From Thermus amyloliquefaciens (GTDB lineage Bacteria > Deinococcota > Deinococci > Deinococcales > Thermaceae): a stretch of DNA of 64,000 nt. The DNA lies in assembly GCF_000744885.1 (NCBI RefSeq), contig NZ_JQMV01000003.1, positions 1,798,001 to 1,862,000 on the forward strand. Reading direction: 5' to 3'. This document shows positions 28,813 through 38,924 of this stretch, piece by piece; the stretch's first letter is position 1; each line of letters opens with the position of its first letter. The position numbers were made by a program, and so were the translations under genes. The notes beneath the pieces were generated by a model that was not told the DNA's origin, ran no database searches, and worked only from the letters and a program-made list of their open reading frames with translations.

Positions 28813-29921
28813 CTACCTCCTCAGGGCCTCCTCGGGGGGGGTATAGGGCAGGCCGAAGGCCTCCGCCACCCCGGGATGGGTGAGAAGCCCCCGGTGGGTG
28901 TTGAGGCCTTTGCGGAAGGCATCGTCCTCCAAAAGGGCCTCCAAGCCCTTCTCCGCCAGCTTCAGCACGTAGGGCAGGGTCTGGTTGGTGAGGGCGAAGG
29001 TGCTGGTCCTGGGCACCGCCCCCGGCATGTTGGCCACCCCATAGTGCACCACCCCCTCCACCACGTAGGTGGGCTCGGCGTGGGTGGTGGGGCGGATGGT
29101 CTCCACACACCCCCCCTGGTCCACGGCCACGTCCACGATCACCGAGCCCTCCTTCATGAGGGGCAGCATGTCCCGGGTCACCAGTTTGGGGGCCTTGGCC
29201 CCGGGCACCAACACCGCCCCGATGAGGAGGTCTGCGTGCTGGATGCTCTTCTTGATGTTGGCCTCCGTGGCGGTGAGGGTGACCACCCGGCCCCCAAAGA
29301 CATCGTCCAGGTACTGGAGGCGCTTATGGTTCACGTCCAGGATGGTCACCTGGGCCCCCATACCCAGGGCGATCTTGGCGGCGTTGGTGCCCACGGTGCC
29401 GCCCCCCAGGATCACCACGCTGGCCGGGGCCACCCCGGGCACCCCCCGAGGAGCACCCCCCGCCCCCCATGGGGCTTCTCCAGGAACTGGGCCCCCACCT
29501 GGGGGGCCATCCGCCCCGCCACCTCGCTCATGGGGACCAGAAGGGGGAGGGAGCCGTCGGGAAGCTGCACGGTCTCGTAGGCTATCCCCGTGACCCCGCT
29601 TTGCAGCATGGCCTCGGTGAGGGTGCGGTCCGCGGCCAGGTGCAGGTAGGTGAAGAGGATGAGGCCGGGGCGCAAAAAGGGATACTCCTCGGGCAGGGGC
29701 TCCTTCACCTTCACCACCAGCTCCGCCCCCCAGGCCTCCTCCCGGCTCACCAGCTCAGCCCCCGCCCGCTGGTACTCGGCATCGGATAGGCCGGAGCCCA
29801 GGCCTGCACCCCGCTCCACCAAAACGGTGTGCCCGCGCTTGACCAGGCTTTCCACCCCACCCGGGGTCATGGCCACCCGGTTCTCCAGGGTCTTGATCTC
29901 CTTGGGTACGCCGATCACCAT
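28813..29921 (-). CDS. ald: Alanine dehydrogenase (single-base break)
   Basis: Catalyses NAD-dependent oxidative deamination of alanine. The N-terminal half begins [10 protein letters not shown] and keeps V-K-V-K-E-P. The frame breaks at a run of six G (plus strand C6, 29442-29447). The second half has the Rossmann motif [11 protein letters not shown] and the C-terminal H-P-G-V-A. One more G gives 369 residues, the family size. The gene is in line with truB and the Asp23 pair. Confidence 0.88.
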
Positions 29922-29922
29922 A

Positions 29923-30861
29923 CTAAGCCTCCTTTACAAAGACGCGCCTTATCTTGAGCTTGAAGCCGTCGCCCTCAGCGATGGCCAAAAGCCTTCTTCG
30001 GGAATCCACCAAGGCCACATAGCCCAAGGCGGGGATGGGCAAGGGAATCCCTTCCAGCACGCGGCGGGCCTCGGTGTGGGAAAGTTCCACCACGGGGAAA
30101 GGCAGGGCATCGGTCTCGGGGATGGCCTTTTCCGGGGAAAGCTCGGAAAGCTTCACCGCCCGCTCCAACCCCACCTTGCCGATGCGGGTGCGCACAAGCC
30201 CGGAGAGGAAGGCCTTGGTCTTGAGCCTCTCCCCCAGGTCCCGGGCAAAGGCCCGCACGTAGGTGCCGGGGCCCACCACCAGGCGGATCACCGCGGTGGG
30301 GTAAGAACCCAAGGGTTTGGGAAGCTCCACCTTGCGCCCCCCCTTTTCCGCAAGCCGCCACCCCTTGGCCGAGGGGGCAATGGGATGGGGGATGGGCTCG
30401 GGGTCCAGGGCCAGGAGTTCCACCTCCAGGTACTTCACCGGCCTGGGGCCAAGCTCCAAGGGCCTTCCTTCCCGGGCCGCCTCGTAGGCCCTTTTGCCCC
30501 CCACCTTGATGGCGGAGTAGAGGGGAGGCACCTGCTCCTTAAGCTTCAAAAACGAAGGGAGCACGCCTTCCAGCTCCTTGCGGTCAAAGCGCACCGGGGC
30601 CTCCTCGCTCACCGGCCCCTCCGCATCCAAGGTGGGGGTGGTGGCCCCGAAGGAAACCCAGGCGATGTACTCCTTCTCCTCCCCCGAGAGGAAGGGAACC
30701 AGCTTGGTGCTCTCCTCGGAAACCAAAAGGAGCAGGCCCGTGGCCAAGGGATCCAGGGTGCCGGTATGCCCCACCCGGCGGGTGCCAAGAAGGCGCCTCG
30801 CCTCCTCCACCGCGTCATGGGAGGTGAGGTGGAGGGGCTTGTCCACCGCATAGAGGGCCAT
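29923..30861 (-). CDS. truB: tRNA pseudouridine-55 synthase
   Basis: A 312-residue enzyme that makes pseudouridine 55 in the T loop of tRNAs. The catalytic Asp37 lies in [14 protein letters not shown]-terminal PUA-like domain follows. The message seems nearly leaderless: TACAAT ends nine bases before the ATG. One base separates it from ald. Confidence 0.93.
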   Translation of the reverse strand: MALYAVDKPLHLTSHDAVEEARRLLGTRRVGHTGTLDPLATGLLLLVSEESTKLVPFLSGEEKEYIAWVSFGATTPTLDAEGPVSEEAPVRFDRKELEGVLPSFLKLKEQVPPLYSAIKVGGKRAYEAAREGRPLELGPRPVKYLEVELLALDPEPIPHPIAPSAKGWRLAEKGGRKVELPKPLGSYPTAVIRLVVGPGTYVRAFARDLGERLKTKAFLSGLVRTRIGKVGLERAVKLSELSPEKAIPETDALPFPVVELSHTEARRVLEGIPLPIPALGYVALVDSRRRLLAIAEGDGFKLKIRRVFVKEA

Positions 30862-30870
30862 GCCTAGGGG

Positions 30871-30879
30871 ATTGTATCA
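30871..30879 (-). promoter_or_regulatory. Extended -10 for truB
   Basis: TGATACAAT on the minus strand is an extended -10 element. The predicted start leaves only two or three bases of leader before the truB ATG. The divergent gene at 30907 lies 28 bases away. Confidence 0.55.
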
Positions 30880-30906
30880 CCACCCGGTGGGGGGAAGAAT
30901 GGAGGC

Positions 30907-31692
30907 ATGGACCTGAGTGGCCGTTACCCCAGCCTCGCCTTCGCCTGGCCCCGACCCGGGGTGCTGGAGATCACCCTAAGGGGGGAAAAGCTGAACGCCT
31001 TAGGCCCAGGGGCCCACCGGGACCTGGCCCGGATCTGGCGGGACCTCAGGGAGCTGGAGGAGGTGAGGGCCGTGCTCCTAAGGGGCGAGGGCGGGGTCTT
31101 CTCCGCCGGGGGCTCCTTCGCCCTCATCGAGGAGATGCGCGCCTCCCACCGGGCCCTGATGCGGGTGTTTTGGGAAGCCAGGGAGCTGGTGGCGGGGCCC
31201 TTGGACTTCCCTAGGCCCGTGGTGGCCGCGGTGGAGGGGGTGGCAGTGGGGGCGGGGCTGGCCTTAGCCCTGGCCAGCGACGTGGTGGTGGCGGGCAAGA
31301 AGGCCAGGCTCCTGGACGGGCACCTCAGGCTTGGGGTAGCGGCCGGGGACCATGCGGTCCTCCTTTGGCCCCTCCTGGTGGGCCTGGCCAAGGCCAAGTA
31401 CCACCTTCTTCTGAACGAGCCCCTCACCGGGGAGGAAGCGGAAAGGCTGGGCCTGGTGGCCCTGGCGGTGGAGGACGAGAGGGTGTACGAAAAGGCCCTC
31501 GAGGTGGCCGCCCGGCTGGCCGAGGGCCCCAAGGAGGCCCTAGGCCTCACCAAGCACGCCCTGAACAACTGGCTCCACACCTTCCTGCCCCACTTTGAGG
31601 TCTCCTTGGCCCTGGAGTTTCTGGGCTTCCAGGGGGAGGAGCTGGAAGAGGGGCTTCGGGCGCTTAGGGAAAAGCGAAAACCCCGGTTCTAG
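30907..31692 (+). CDS. Enoyl-CoA hydratase/isomerase family protein
   Basis: A 261-residue crotonase-fold protein. The oxyanion-hole segments are G-G-V-F-S-A-G-G-S-F and G-V-A-V-G-A-G-L-A-L. Likely substrates are acyl-CoA esters in beta-oxidation or aromatic breakdown, but the family is broad. Positions usually occupied by the two catalytic glutamates were not confirmed. GGAGG is only one base from the ATG; AAGAAT seven bases upstream could be a leaderless -10. The RluB-like gene follows after two bases. Confidence 0.8.
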   Translation: MDLSGRYPSLAFAWPRPGVLEITLRGEKLNALGPGAHRDLARIWRDLRELEEVRAVLLRGEGGVFSAGGSFALIEEMRASHRALMRVFWEARELVAGPLDFPRPVVAAVEGVAVGAGLALALASDVVVAGKKARLLDGHLRLGVAAGDHAVLLWPLLVGLAKAKYHLLLNEPLTGEEAERLGLVALAVEDERVYEKALEVAARLAEGPKEALGLTKHALNNWLHTFLPHFEVSLALEFLGFQGEELEEGLRALREKRKPRF

Positions 31693-31694
31693 CC

Positions 31695-32405
31695 ATGGAA
31701 AGCCCCTTGCGCCTGCAAGCCTTCCTGGCCCGCGCCGGCTTTGGAAGCCGCCGGAAGGCGGAGGAGCTCATCCGCCAAGGCCGGGTGCGGGTGAACGGGG
31801 AGGTGGCCCAGCTGGGGCAAAGGGTGGGGCCAGGGGACGTGGTGGAGGTGGACGGGAGGCGGGTGGAACCCCCCGGAAAGCGGGTGGTCCTGGCCCTGCA
31901 CAAGCCCCGGGGCTACACCACCACCCGCCATGACCCCCACGCCCGGAAGACGGTCTTTGACCTCCTGCCCGATATCCCCGGCCTCCATCCCGTAGGCCGG
32001 CTGGACCGGGATTCCGAGGGGCTCCTTCTCCTCACCAACGACGGAAGCCTAACCCTCCGCCTCACCCATCCCCGGTACGGGGTCAAGAAGGTCTACCGGG
32101 TTTACACGGAAAGGGGCACCCTGCCCAGGTCCGTCTGCCAGAGGCTCCTGGAGGGGGTGGAGCTGGAGGATGGCCCCGCCCGGGCCCTGGCCTGCCGCCC
32201 GGCCCCTGGCGGCGCCCTCCTTACCCTGGCCGAGGGAAGGAAGCGGGAGGTGCGGAGGATGCTCCAGGCCGTGGGCTACCCGGTGAAGAGGCTTCTGCGG
32301 TTGCAGGTGGGGCCCATCCGCCTGGGCCGCCTACCCCCGGGGAAGTGGCGGCAGCTTTCCCAGGAGGAGGTGGAGGCCCTTTTGCGGGAAACCTCGGTAG
32401 AATGA
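31695..32405 (+). CDS. rRNA pseudouridine synthase, RsuA/RluB family
   Basis: A 236-residue enzyme with an N-terminal S4 RNA-binding domain (1-60, R-L-Q-A-F-L-A-R-A-G-F-G-S-R-R-K-A-E-E) and a catalytic domain with Asp104 in G-R-L-D-R-D-S-E-G-L-L-L-L-T-N-D-G. It modifies either 16S or 23S rRNA; RluB is the likelier assignment but not settled. It ends V-E-stop written GTA GAA TGA, which doubles as a -10 box for hpt. Confidence 0.88.
   Translation: MESPLRLQAFLARAGFGSRRKAEELIRQGRVRVNGEVAQLGQRVGPGDVVEVDGRRVEPPGKRVVLALHKPRGYTTTRHDPHARKTVFDLLPDIPGLHPVGRLDRDSEGLLLLTNDGSLTLRLTHPRYGVKKVYRVYTERGTLPRSVCQRLLEGVELEDGPARALACRPAPGGALLTLAEGRKREVRRMLQAVGYPVKRLLRLQVGPIRLGRLPPGKWRQLSQEEVEALLRETSVE
32398..32403 (+). 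promoter_or_regulatory. -10 box across the rluB-like stop codon
   Basis: TAGAAT spans the last two sense codons and the stop of the upstream gene, seven bases before the ATG at 32411. It could drive a leaderless hpt message starting at that second ATG. The same GTAGAATGAGG string occurs before the SDR gene at 59779. Confidence 0.45.
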
Positions 32406-32947
32406 GGGCCATGTTCACCGCGGGGAATGGACCCGTACAGATCAGCGAGGAGGCCATAGCGAAACGGGTAAGGGAGCTGGGTAGCAAAATCGCCCAGGAC
32501 TACCAGGGGAAAACCCCCCATCTCATCTGCGTGCTGAACGGGGCCTTCATCTTCATGGCCGACCTGGTCCGGGCCATCCCCTTGCCCCTCACCCTGGACT
32601 TCATCTCCATCAGCTCCTACGGGAACGCCTACCGTTCCTCCGGCGAGGTGGAGCTTGTGAAGGACCTCCGCCTTCCCATCCACGGCCGGGACGTGATCGT
32701 GGTGGAGGACATCGTGGACACGGGGCTTACCCTCTCCTACCTGCTGGATTACCTCGAGGCCCGCAAGCCCGCCTCCATCCGGGTGGCCGCCCTCCTCTCC
32801 AAGCCCAGCCGCCGCCAGGTGGAGGTCCCCATCCACTACCTGGGCTTTGAGATCGAGGACGCCTACGTCTACGGCTACGGCCTGGACCGGACCCAGTTTG
32901 ACCGCAACCTGCCCTTCATCACCTCCATCCGCCCGGAGGAAGAATGA
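32402..32947 (+). CDS. hpt: Hypoxanthine(-guanine) phosphoribosyltransferase
   Basis: Salvages hypoxanthine/guanine with PRPP to IMP/GMP. The 181-residue enzyme has the PRPP-binding motif V-I-V-V-E-D-I-V-D-T-G-L-T (about 98-110) with its two acidic residues. ATG 32402 overlaps the upstream stop as ATGA and gives the length of the Thermus enzyme; ATG 32411, three codons on, would be the start of a leaderless form. Confidence 0.94.
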   Translation: MRAMFTAGNGPVQISEEAIAKRVRELGSKIAQDYQGKTPHLICVLNGAFIFMADLVRAIPLPLTLDFISISSYGNAYRSSGEVELVKDLRLPIHGRDVIVVEDIVDTGLTLSYLLDYLEARKPASIRVAALLSKPSRRQVEVPIHYLGFEIEDAYVYGYGLDRTQFDRNLPFITSIRPEEE

Positions 32948-33612
32948 AGTACCTGGACCTGATCACCGCCCTCTTCGCCACGGTGCTCCTGGTGTCCAAC
33001 GTGGCCTCCACCAAGCTGGTGGTGCTGGGGCCTTTCACCTTTGACGGGGGCACCCTGCTCTTCCCCTTGGCCTACATCTTCGGCGACGTCCTCACCGAGG
33101 TCTACGGCTACCGGAAAAGCCGCCGGGTGATCTGGACGGGCTTTTTCGCCCTCCTCCTCGCCACCCTCACCTTCCAAATGGTGGCCGCCCTCCCTGCCCC
33201 CCAGGACGGGGAAAGCCAGCGCTTCGGGGAGGCCTTTGGCCTACTCTTGGGCCTGACCCCCAGGATCGTCCTGGGAAGCCTCCTCGCCTACTTCGCCGGG
33301 GAGTTCGCCAACGCCTACGTGCTGGCCAAGCTCAAGGTGCGGACCGAGGGGCGTTTCTTCTGGCTCCGCGCCCTCCTCTCCACCCTGGTGGGCCAGGGGC
33401 TGGACACCGGGGTCTTCCTGCTGGTGGCCTTCTACGGGGTCTGGCCCGAGGAGGTGCTCCTGGCCGTCTTCCTCTCCAACTACGCCTTCAAGGTGGGGGT
33501 GGAGGCCCTCATGCTCCCCCTCACCTACGGGGTGGTGGGCTTCCTGAAGCGGGCCGAGGGCCTGGACGCCTACGACCGGGACACGGACTTCAACCCCTTC
33601 CGCCTGGCATGA
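32944..33612 (+). CDS. Queuosine precursor transporter, YhhQ family
   Basis: A 222-residue integral membrane protein of the YhhQ (VUT_1) family, which imports the queuosine precursor preQ0 or preQ1. The family pattern S-N-V-A-S-T-K-L near the start, Y-I-F-G-D-V-L-T-E-V-Y-G-Y and a later G-Q-x-L-D-T are present across about six hydrophobic segments. Its ATG overlaps the hpt stop (ATGA). Confidence 0.88.
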   Translation: MKYLDLITALFATVLLVSNVASTKLVVLGPFTFDGGTLLFPLAYIFGDVLTEVYGYRKSRRVIWTGFFALLLATLTFQMVAALPAPQDGESQRFGEAFGLLLGLTPRIVLGSLLAYFAGEFANAYVLAKLKVRTEGRFFWLRALLSTLVGQGLDTGVFLLVAFYGVWPEEVLLAVFLSNYAFKVGVEALMLPLTYGVVGFLKRAEGLDAYDRDTDFNPFRLA

Positions 33613-34496
33613 ACCCCCTCTTCGCCCACCGCATGGGCCTGGGCACCTGGGCCTGGGGCGACCGAATCTTCTGGGGCTACGGCCAGGGCTACGGGGAGGA
33701 GGACCTGAAGGCCGCCTTCCGGGCGAGCCTCGAGGGGGGCGTAACCCTTTTGGACACCGCCGAGTTCTACGGGTTCGGCCTGTCGGAGAGGCTCATCGGC
33801 CGCTTCATGGCGGAAACCGGCGCCCGCCCCTTCCTGGTCACCAAGTTCTTCCCCTACCCCTGGCGGCTTTCCCGGAAAAGCCTCCTCCGGGCCCTCCGGG
33901 GAAGCCTAAAGCGCCTGGGGGTGGAGGCGGTGGACCTTTACCTCCTGCACTGGCCCTGGCCCCCGGTGCCCCTCAGGGTCTGGGCCGAGGCCCTGGCCGA
34001 AGTCCAGGAACGGGGCCTGGCCCGGGGGGTGGGGGTTGCCAACTGCTCCTTGGCCCAGCTGGAGGAGGTCAAGGGCGTCCTGGACCGGCACGGGGTGCCC
34101 CTCCTGGCCCACCAGGTGGAGCATAGCCTTCTGGTGCGGGACTGGGAAGCCCACCTCCCAGCCCTCCGCCGGGAGGGCATCGCCCTCATGGCCTACAGCC
34201 CCTTGGCCATGGGCTGGCTCACGGGCAAACTGGACCCGAAAAACCCCCCCAGGAGCTACCGGGGGGCCAAGTACCGCCCCTTTTTGGAACGGGTGAGGAG
34301 GCTTTTACCCCTCCTGCGGGCGCTGGCGGAGGCCAAGGGGGTTAGCCCGGCGGCCATCGCCCTCCGCTACCTGATGGAGAAGGGGGCCCTGCCCATCCCT
34401 GGGGCCAAGAACGCCCATCAGGCCCAGCAAAACGCCCAGGCCCTGCGCATTGTCCTCGGTCCAGAGGAGATGGCCCTCCTGGAGGAGGCGTCGTAA
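33609..34496 (+). CDS. Aldo/keto reductase
   Basis: A 295-residue NADPH-dependent oxidoreductase with the AKR tetrad: Asp49, Tyr54, Lys79 and His114 (in Y-L-L-H-W-P). The fold is a single TIM barrel. The substrate cannot be assigned. Its ATG overlaps the upstream stop. It ends with TAA that forms part of a -10 box for purA. Confidence 0.88.
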   Translation: MNPLFAHRMGLGTWAWGDRIFWGYGQGYGEEDLKAAFRASLEGGVTLLDTAEFYGFGLSERLIGRFMAETGARPFLVTKFFPYPWRLSRKSLLRALRGSLKRLGVEAVDLYLLHWPWPPVPLRVWAEALAEVQERGLARGVGVANCSLAQLEEVKGVLDRHGVPLLAHQVEHSLLVRDWEAHLPALRREGIALMAYSPLAMGWLTGKLDPKNPPRSYRGAKYRPFLERVRRLLPLLRALAEAKGVSPAAIALRYLMEKGALPIPGAKNAHQAQQNAQALRIVLGPEEMALLEEAS

Positions 34497-34499
34497 GCT
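34494..34499 (+). promoter_or_regulatory. Candidate -10 for purA
   Basis: TAAGCT includes the stop codon of the aldo/keto reductase gene and lies seven bases before the purA ATG. AAGGGG touches the ATG directly, too close to act as a normal ribosome-binding site, so leaderless translation is plausible. Confidence 0.35.
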
Positions 34500-34506
34500 T
34501 AAGGGG

Positions 34507-35733
34507 ATGCCGGGAGTCGCCATCATCGGGGCACAGTGGGGGGACGAGGGCAAGGGGAAGGTGGTGGACGCCCTGGCCCAGGAGGCCGATTACGTGATCC
34601 GCTACCAAGGGGGGGCCAATGCCGGGCACACGGTGGTGGCGGAAGGCCGGGTCTTCAAGCTGAACCTTCTGCCCTCGGGGGTCATCCACCCCCATGCGGT
34701 GAACATCCTGGGAGACGGGATGGTGATCGATCCCTTCCGCTTCCAGGAGGAGCTTTCGGCCTTGGAAAGGGAGGGCTTCCGCCCCCAGGTCCTGGTCTCC
34801 GAGCGGGCCCACCTGGTCCTGCCCCACCACAAGCACGTGGAAAGCCGCCACAACTTCGTGGGCACCACCGGCCGGGGCATCGGCCCCGCCTACTCCGACC
34901 GGGCGCGAAGGGTGGGGATCCGGGCGGGGGACCTCTTGAGGGAAGACGTCCTGCGGGAAAGGGTGCGCCGCCTCCTCCTGGAAAAGCCCAACTCCACCCG
35001 GGAGGCGGGCTGGGACACGGAGGAAAAGGCCCTGGCCGATCTCCTGAGGATGCGGGAGATCCTGGCCCCCTTCGTGGCCGACACGGGAAGCCTCCTGCGG
35101 GAGGCCCTGAAGCGGGGCAAGCGCCTCCTCTTTGAGGGGGCCCAGGCCACCCTCTTGGACCTCAACTACGGCACCTACCCCTACGTGACCAGCTCCCACC
35201 CCACCGTGGGGGGCATCCTGGTGGGCACGGGGCTTTCCCACAAGGCCATCACCAAGGTGTACGGGGTGGCCAAGGCCTACGCCACCCGGGTGGGGGAAGG
35301 CCCCTTCCCCACGGAACTCACCGGGGACCTGGCCCATTACCTAAGGGAAAGGGGCGGGGAGTACGGCACCACCACGGGCAGGCCCCGGCGGGTGGGCTGG
35401 CTGGACCTGGTGGCCCTCAAGTACGCCTGCGAGGTGAACGGCTTTGACGGCCTGGCCCTCACCAAACTGGACGTGCTCTCGGGGCTGGAGAAGGTGAAGG
35501 TGGCGGTGGAGTACCTGGATGGGGCCCGGCCCGGGGAGGCGGCCCCCGAGGCGGTGCGCTACCTGGAGCTTGCGGGCTGGGGGGACCTCTCCGGGGTGCG
35601 AAGCCGGGAGGACCTTCCCCCTTCCCTAAGGCGCTACCTCGAGCTCATAGAGGAATACACCGGGGTGCCCGTGGTCCTCTTCTCCACAAGCCCCAGGCGG
35701 GAGGACACCTTTGGGGCGGTGAGCTGGGTGTAA
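34507..35733 (+). CDS. purA: Adenylosuccinate synthetase
   Basis: Condenses IMP and aspartate using GTP, the first step from IMP to AMP. The 408-residue enzyme has W-G-D-E-G-K-G-K near the N-terminus (catalytic Asp13) and the G-H-T histidine near residue 41. The start at 34507 gives the family N-terminus M-P-G-V-A-I-I-G-A-Q-W. It supports the purine salvage made by hpt upstream. A run of seven G at about 34605 is read correctly in frame. Confidence 0.96.
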   Translation: MPGVAIIGAQWGDEGKGKVVDALAQEADYVIRYQGGANAGHTVVAEGRVFKLNLLPSGVIHPHAVNILGDGMVIDPFRFQEELSALEREGFRPQVLVSERAHLVLPHHKHVESRHNFVGTTGRGIGPAYSDRARRVGIRAGDLLREDVLRERVRRLLLEKPNSTREAGWDTEEKALADLLRMREILAPFVADTGSLLREALKRGKRLLFEGAQATLLDLNYGTYPYVTSSHPTVGGILVGTGLSHKAITKVYGVAKAYATRVGEGPFPTELTGDLAHYLRERGGEYGTTTGRPRRVGWLDLVALKYACEVNGFDGLALTKLDVLSGLEKVKVAVEYLDGARPGEAAPEAVRYLELAGWGDLSGVRSREDLPPSLRRYLELIEEYTGVPVVLFSTSPRREDTFGAVSWV

Positions 35734-35748
35734 AGGGCTTCCTAAGGC

Positions 35749-36738
35749 TCACCCCTTGAGGAAGGCCACATAGCGCTCCAAAAGCCCGTAGGCCTCCCCC
35801 GAGGCCAGGACCTCCTGGGCCAGGCGCACCCCCTCCCTGAGGGAAGGAACCTTTCCCGCGGCATAGAAGCCCGCCCCCGCCGCCAGGGCCACCCCTTGGG
35901 CGTGGGGGCCCTTCTCCTCTCCCCTGAGGATCCTTTTGGCCAGCTCGGCGTTCTCCCCTGGGGAACCCCCCTGGAGGGCCTCGAGGGGATAAGCCTCCAG
36001 CCCCACCTCCTCCGGGGTAAGGGTGTAGGCCCCCCTTCCCACCTCCACCACCTGGTTCTCCCCCAGCACGAGCTCGTCCGCCCCCTCCCCGTGGACCACG
36101 AGCCCCTTGGCCCCCAGGCGCCCCAGGGCCTCGGCCATGGGGGTAAGCCACCTTGGGCTGAAGACCCCCAGCACGTAGCGGTCGGCCCCTGCGGGGTTGG
36201 TGAGGGGGCCCAGGAGGTTGAACACGGTGCGGATACCAAGCTCCGCCCGCACCGGGGCCACGTGGCGCATGGCGGGGTGGAAGAGGCGGGCGAAGAGGAA
36301 GCCAAAGCCCAGCTCCTCAATGGCCTCCCCCACCCTTTCGGGCGGGGCCTCCAGGTCCACCCCCAAGGCCTCGAGGAGGTCCGCCGAGCCCGCACGGGAG
36401 CTGGCCGCCCGGTTCCCGTGCTTGGCCACCGCCACCCCCCCCGCCGCCGCCACCAGGGCCCCCAGGGTGGAGAGGTTCAAAAGCCCCTTGTGGTCCCCTC
36501 CCGTGCCCACGATGTCCAAAAGGGGCCTGCGGCTTACGGGGATACGCCGGGCCGCCTCCCGCATGGCCCTGGCCATGGCGGCGATCTCGGAAGGGGACTC
36601 CCCCCTAAGGGCCAAGGCGGTGAGCACCCCTGCCATCTGCACCGGGGAAAGCTCCCCCCGCATCATGGCCCCCATGAGCCCATAGGCCTCCTCCTCGGTA
36701 AGCACCTCGCCCCAAAGCGCCCGCTTCACTGCCTCCAT
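35749..36738 (-). CDS. trpD: Anthranilate phosphoribosyltransferase
   Basis: Transfers phosphoribose from PRPP to anthranilate in tryptophan synthesis. The 329-residue enzyme has the PRPP motif G-T-G-G-D at 78-82 and K-H-G-N-R-A for anthranilate. The residue after G-T-G-G-D is His where many family members have Gly. It overlaps trpG by 13 bases and converges on purA with 15 bases between. Confidence 0.95.
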   Translation of the reverse strand: MEAVKRALWGEVLTEEEAYGLMGAMMRGELSPVQMAGVLTALALRGESPSEIAAMARAMREAARRIPVSRRPLLDIVGTGGDHKGLLNLSTLGALVAAAGGVAVAKHGNRAASSRAGSADLLEALGVDLEAPPERVGEAIEELGFGFLFARLFHPAMRHVAPVRAELGIRTVFNLLGPLTNPAGADRYVLGVFSPRWLTPMAEALGRLGAKGLVVHGEGADELVLGENQVVEVGRGAYTLTPEEVGLEAYPLEALQGGSPGENAELAKRILRGEEKGPHAQGVALAAGAGFYAAGKVPSLREGVRLAQEVLASGEAYGLLERYVAFLKG

Positions 36739-37307
36739 GGGTCCTCCAGAAAGTTCTTAAGGATGATCTTACCCGCCTCCGTGAGGTAGCTTTCCGGGTG
36801 GAACTGCACCCCGTGGGTGGGGTAGTGCCGGTGGCGGAAGCCCATCACCGTGCGCCCCCCCGCCTCTTCCACCCAGGCGTTCACCAGGAGGTCCTCCGGC
36901 ACCGCCTCCACCACCAGGGAGTGGTAGCGGGTGGCGGGGAAGGGGTTGGGAAGGCCGCGGAAAACCCCGGTGCCGTCGTGGTGGATCTCGCTCACCTTGC
37001 CGTGCATGATCACCGGGGCCGGCACCACCTTCCCGCCAAAGGCCATGCCGATGGCCTGGTGCCCCAGGCAGACCCCGAGGATCGGGTAGCGGGGGGCGTA
37101 GCGGCGGATGAGGGGGAGGGAAAGCCCCGCCTCGAGGGGGGTGCAGGGCCCGGGGCTTATCAGGATGCGGTCCGGGTCCAAGGCCTCCACCTCCTCCAGC
37201 TCAAAGCGGTCGTTCCGCCACACGATGGGCTCTGCCCCAAGTTCCCCCAGGTGCTGCACCAGGTTGTAGGTGAAGCTATCGTAGTTGTCAATCACGAGCA
37301 CCCTCAC
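36726..37307 (-). CDS. trpG: Anthranilate synthase, glutamine amidotransferase subunit
   Basis: Releases ammonia from glutamine for TrpE. The 193-residue class I amidotransferase has the catalytic triad Cys80 (G-V-C-L-G-H), His170 and Glu172 (F-H-P-E-S). It follows trpE by 15 bases, with overlapping translation into trpD. Confidence 0.95.
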   Translation of the reverse strand: MRVLVIDNYDSFTYNLVQHLGELGAEPIVWRNDRFELEEVEALDPDRILISPGPCTPLEAGLSLPLIRRYAPRYPILGVCLGHQAIGMAFGGKVVPAPVIMHGKVSEIHHDGTGVFRGLPNPFPATRYHSLVVEAVPEDLLVNAWVEEAGGRTVMGFRHRHYPTHGVQFHPESYLTEAGKIILKNFLEDPWRQ

Positions 37308-37322
37308 GTCGCCCTCCTCCAG

Positions 37323-38744
<1,422 letters not shown>

Positions 38745-38762
38745 CCCACCTCCTAAAGGAAG

Positions 38763-38784
38763 CCCCCGGGGTGTACCCCGGGGG
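38763..38784 (-). terminator. trp attenuator hairpin
   Basis: Arms 38763-38772 and 38775-38784 form a 9-10 bp GC stem followed on the transcribed strand by CTTCCTTT. It lies between the leader peptide and trpE. The self-complementary CCCCGGGG just after the leader stop codon (about 38799-38806) can pair with the first arm instead, which would give a competing antiterminator. Confidence 0.65.
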
Positions 38785-38807
38785 AAAGACCACCTCCGCC
38801 CCGGGGC

Positions 38808-38843
38808 CTAGCCGGGCCACCAGCGGGCGGCCAAAAGGGTCAT
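38808..38843 (-). CDS. trpL: trp operon leader peptide (tandem Trp codons)
   Basis: An 11-residue reading frame, M-T-L-L-A-A-R-W-W-P-G, with two adjacent Trp codons at positions 8-9. TATCCT ends six bases before the ATG, so it is leaderless. The Trp pair, the following stop, the mutually exclusive stems and the trpE context fit transcription attenuation: a ribosome stalled at the Trp codons when charged tRNA-Trp is scarce would free the antiterminator. Too short to judge by coding statistics; the call rests on context. Confidence 0.8.
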   Translation of the reverse strand: MTLLAARWWPG

Positions 38844-38849
38844 GCCCCT

Positions 38850-38878
38850 AGGATAGCCCAAACCCCCCCAGGGGTCTA
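38850..38878 (-). promoter_or_regulatory. Promoter of trpL-trpEGD
   Basis: TATCCT (38850-38855) with TAGACC (38873-38878, four of six -35 matches) at 17 bases. Transcription should start at or next to the trpL ATG. The spacer and -35 lie inside an inverted repeat that follows pruA. Confidence 0.6.
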
Positions 38879-38892
38879 GGGGGGTCTTGGGC
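38856..38892 (-). terminator. Inverted repeat after pruA, overlapping the trp promoter
   Basis: Arms of about 13 bases (38856-38868 and 38879-38892, with one bulged base) form a strong stem in the transcript leaving pruA. No U run follows. A smaller hairpin (38906-38921) lies closer to the pruA stop. Together they probably end or stabilise the proline operon transcript. Confidence 0.45.
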
Positions 38893-38924
38893 CTACCTTG
38901 GGAACCCTCGCCCTGGCGAGGCCT

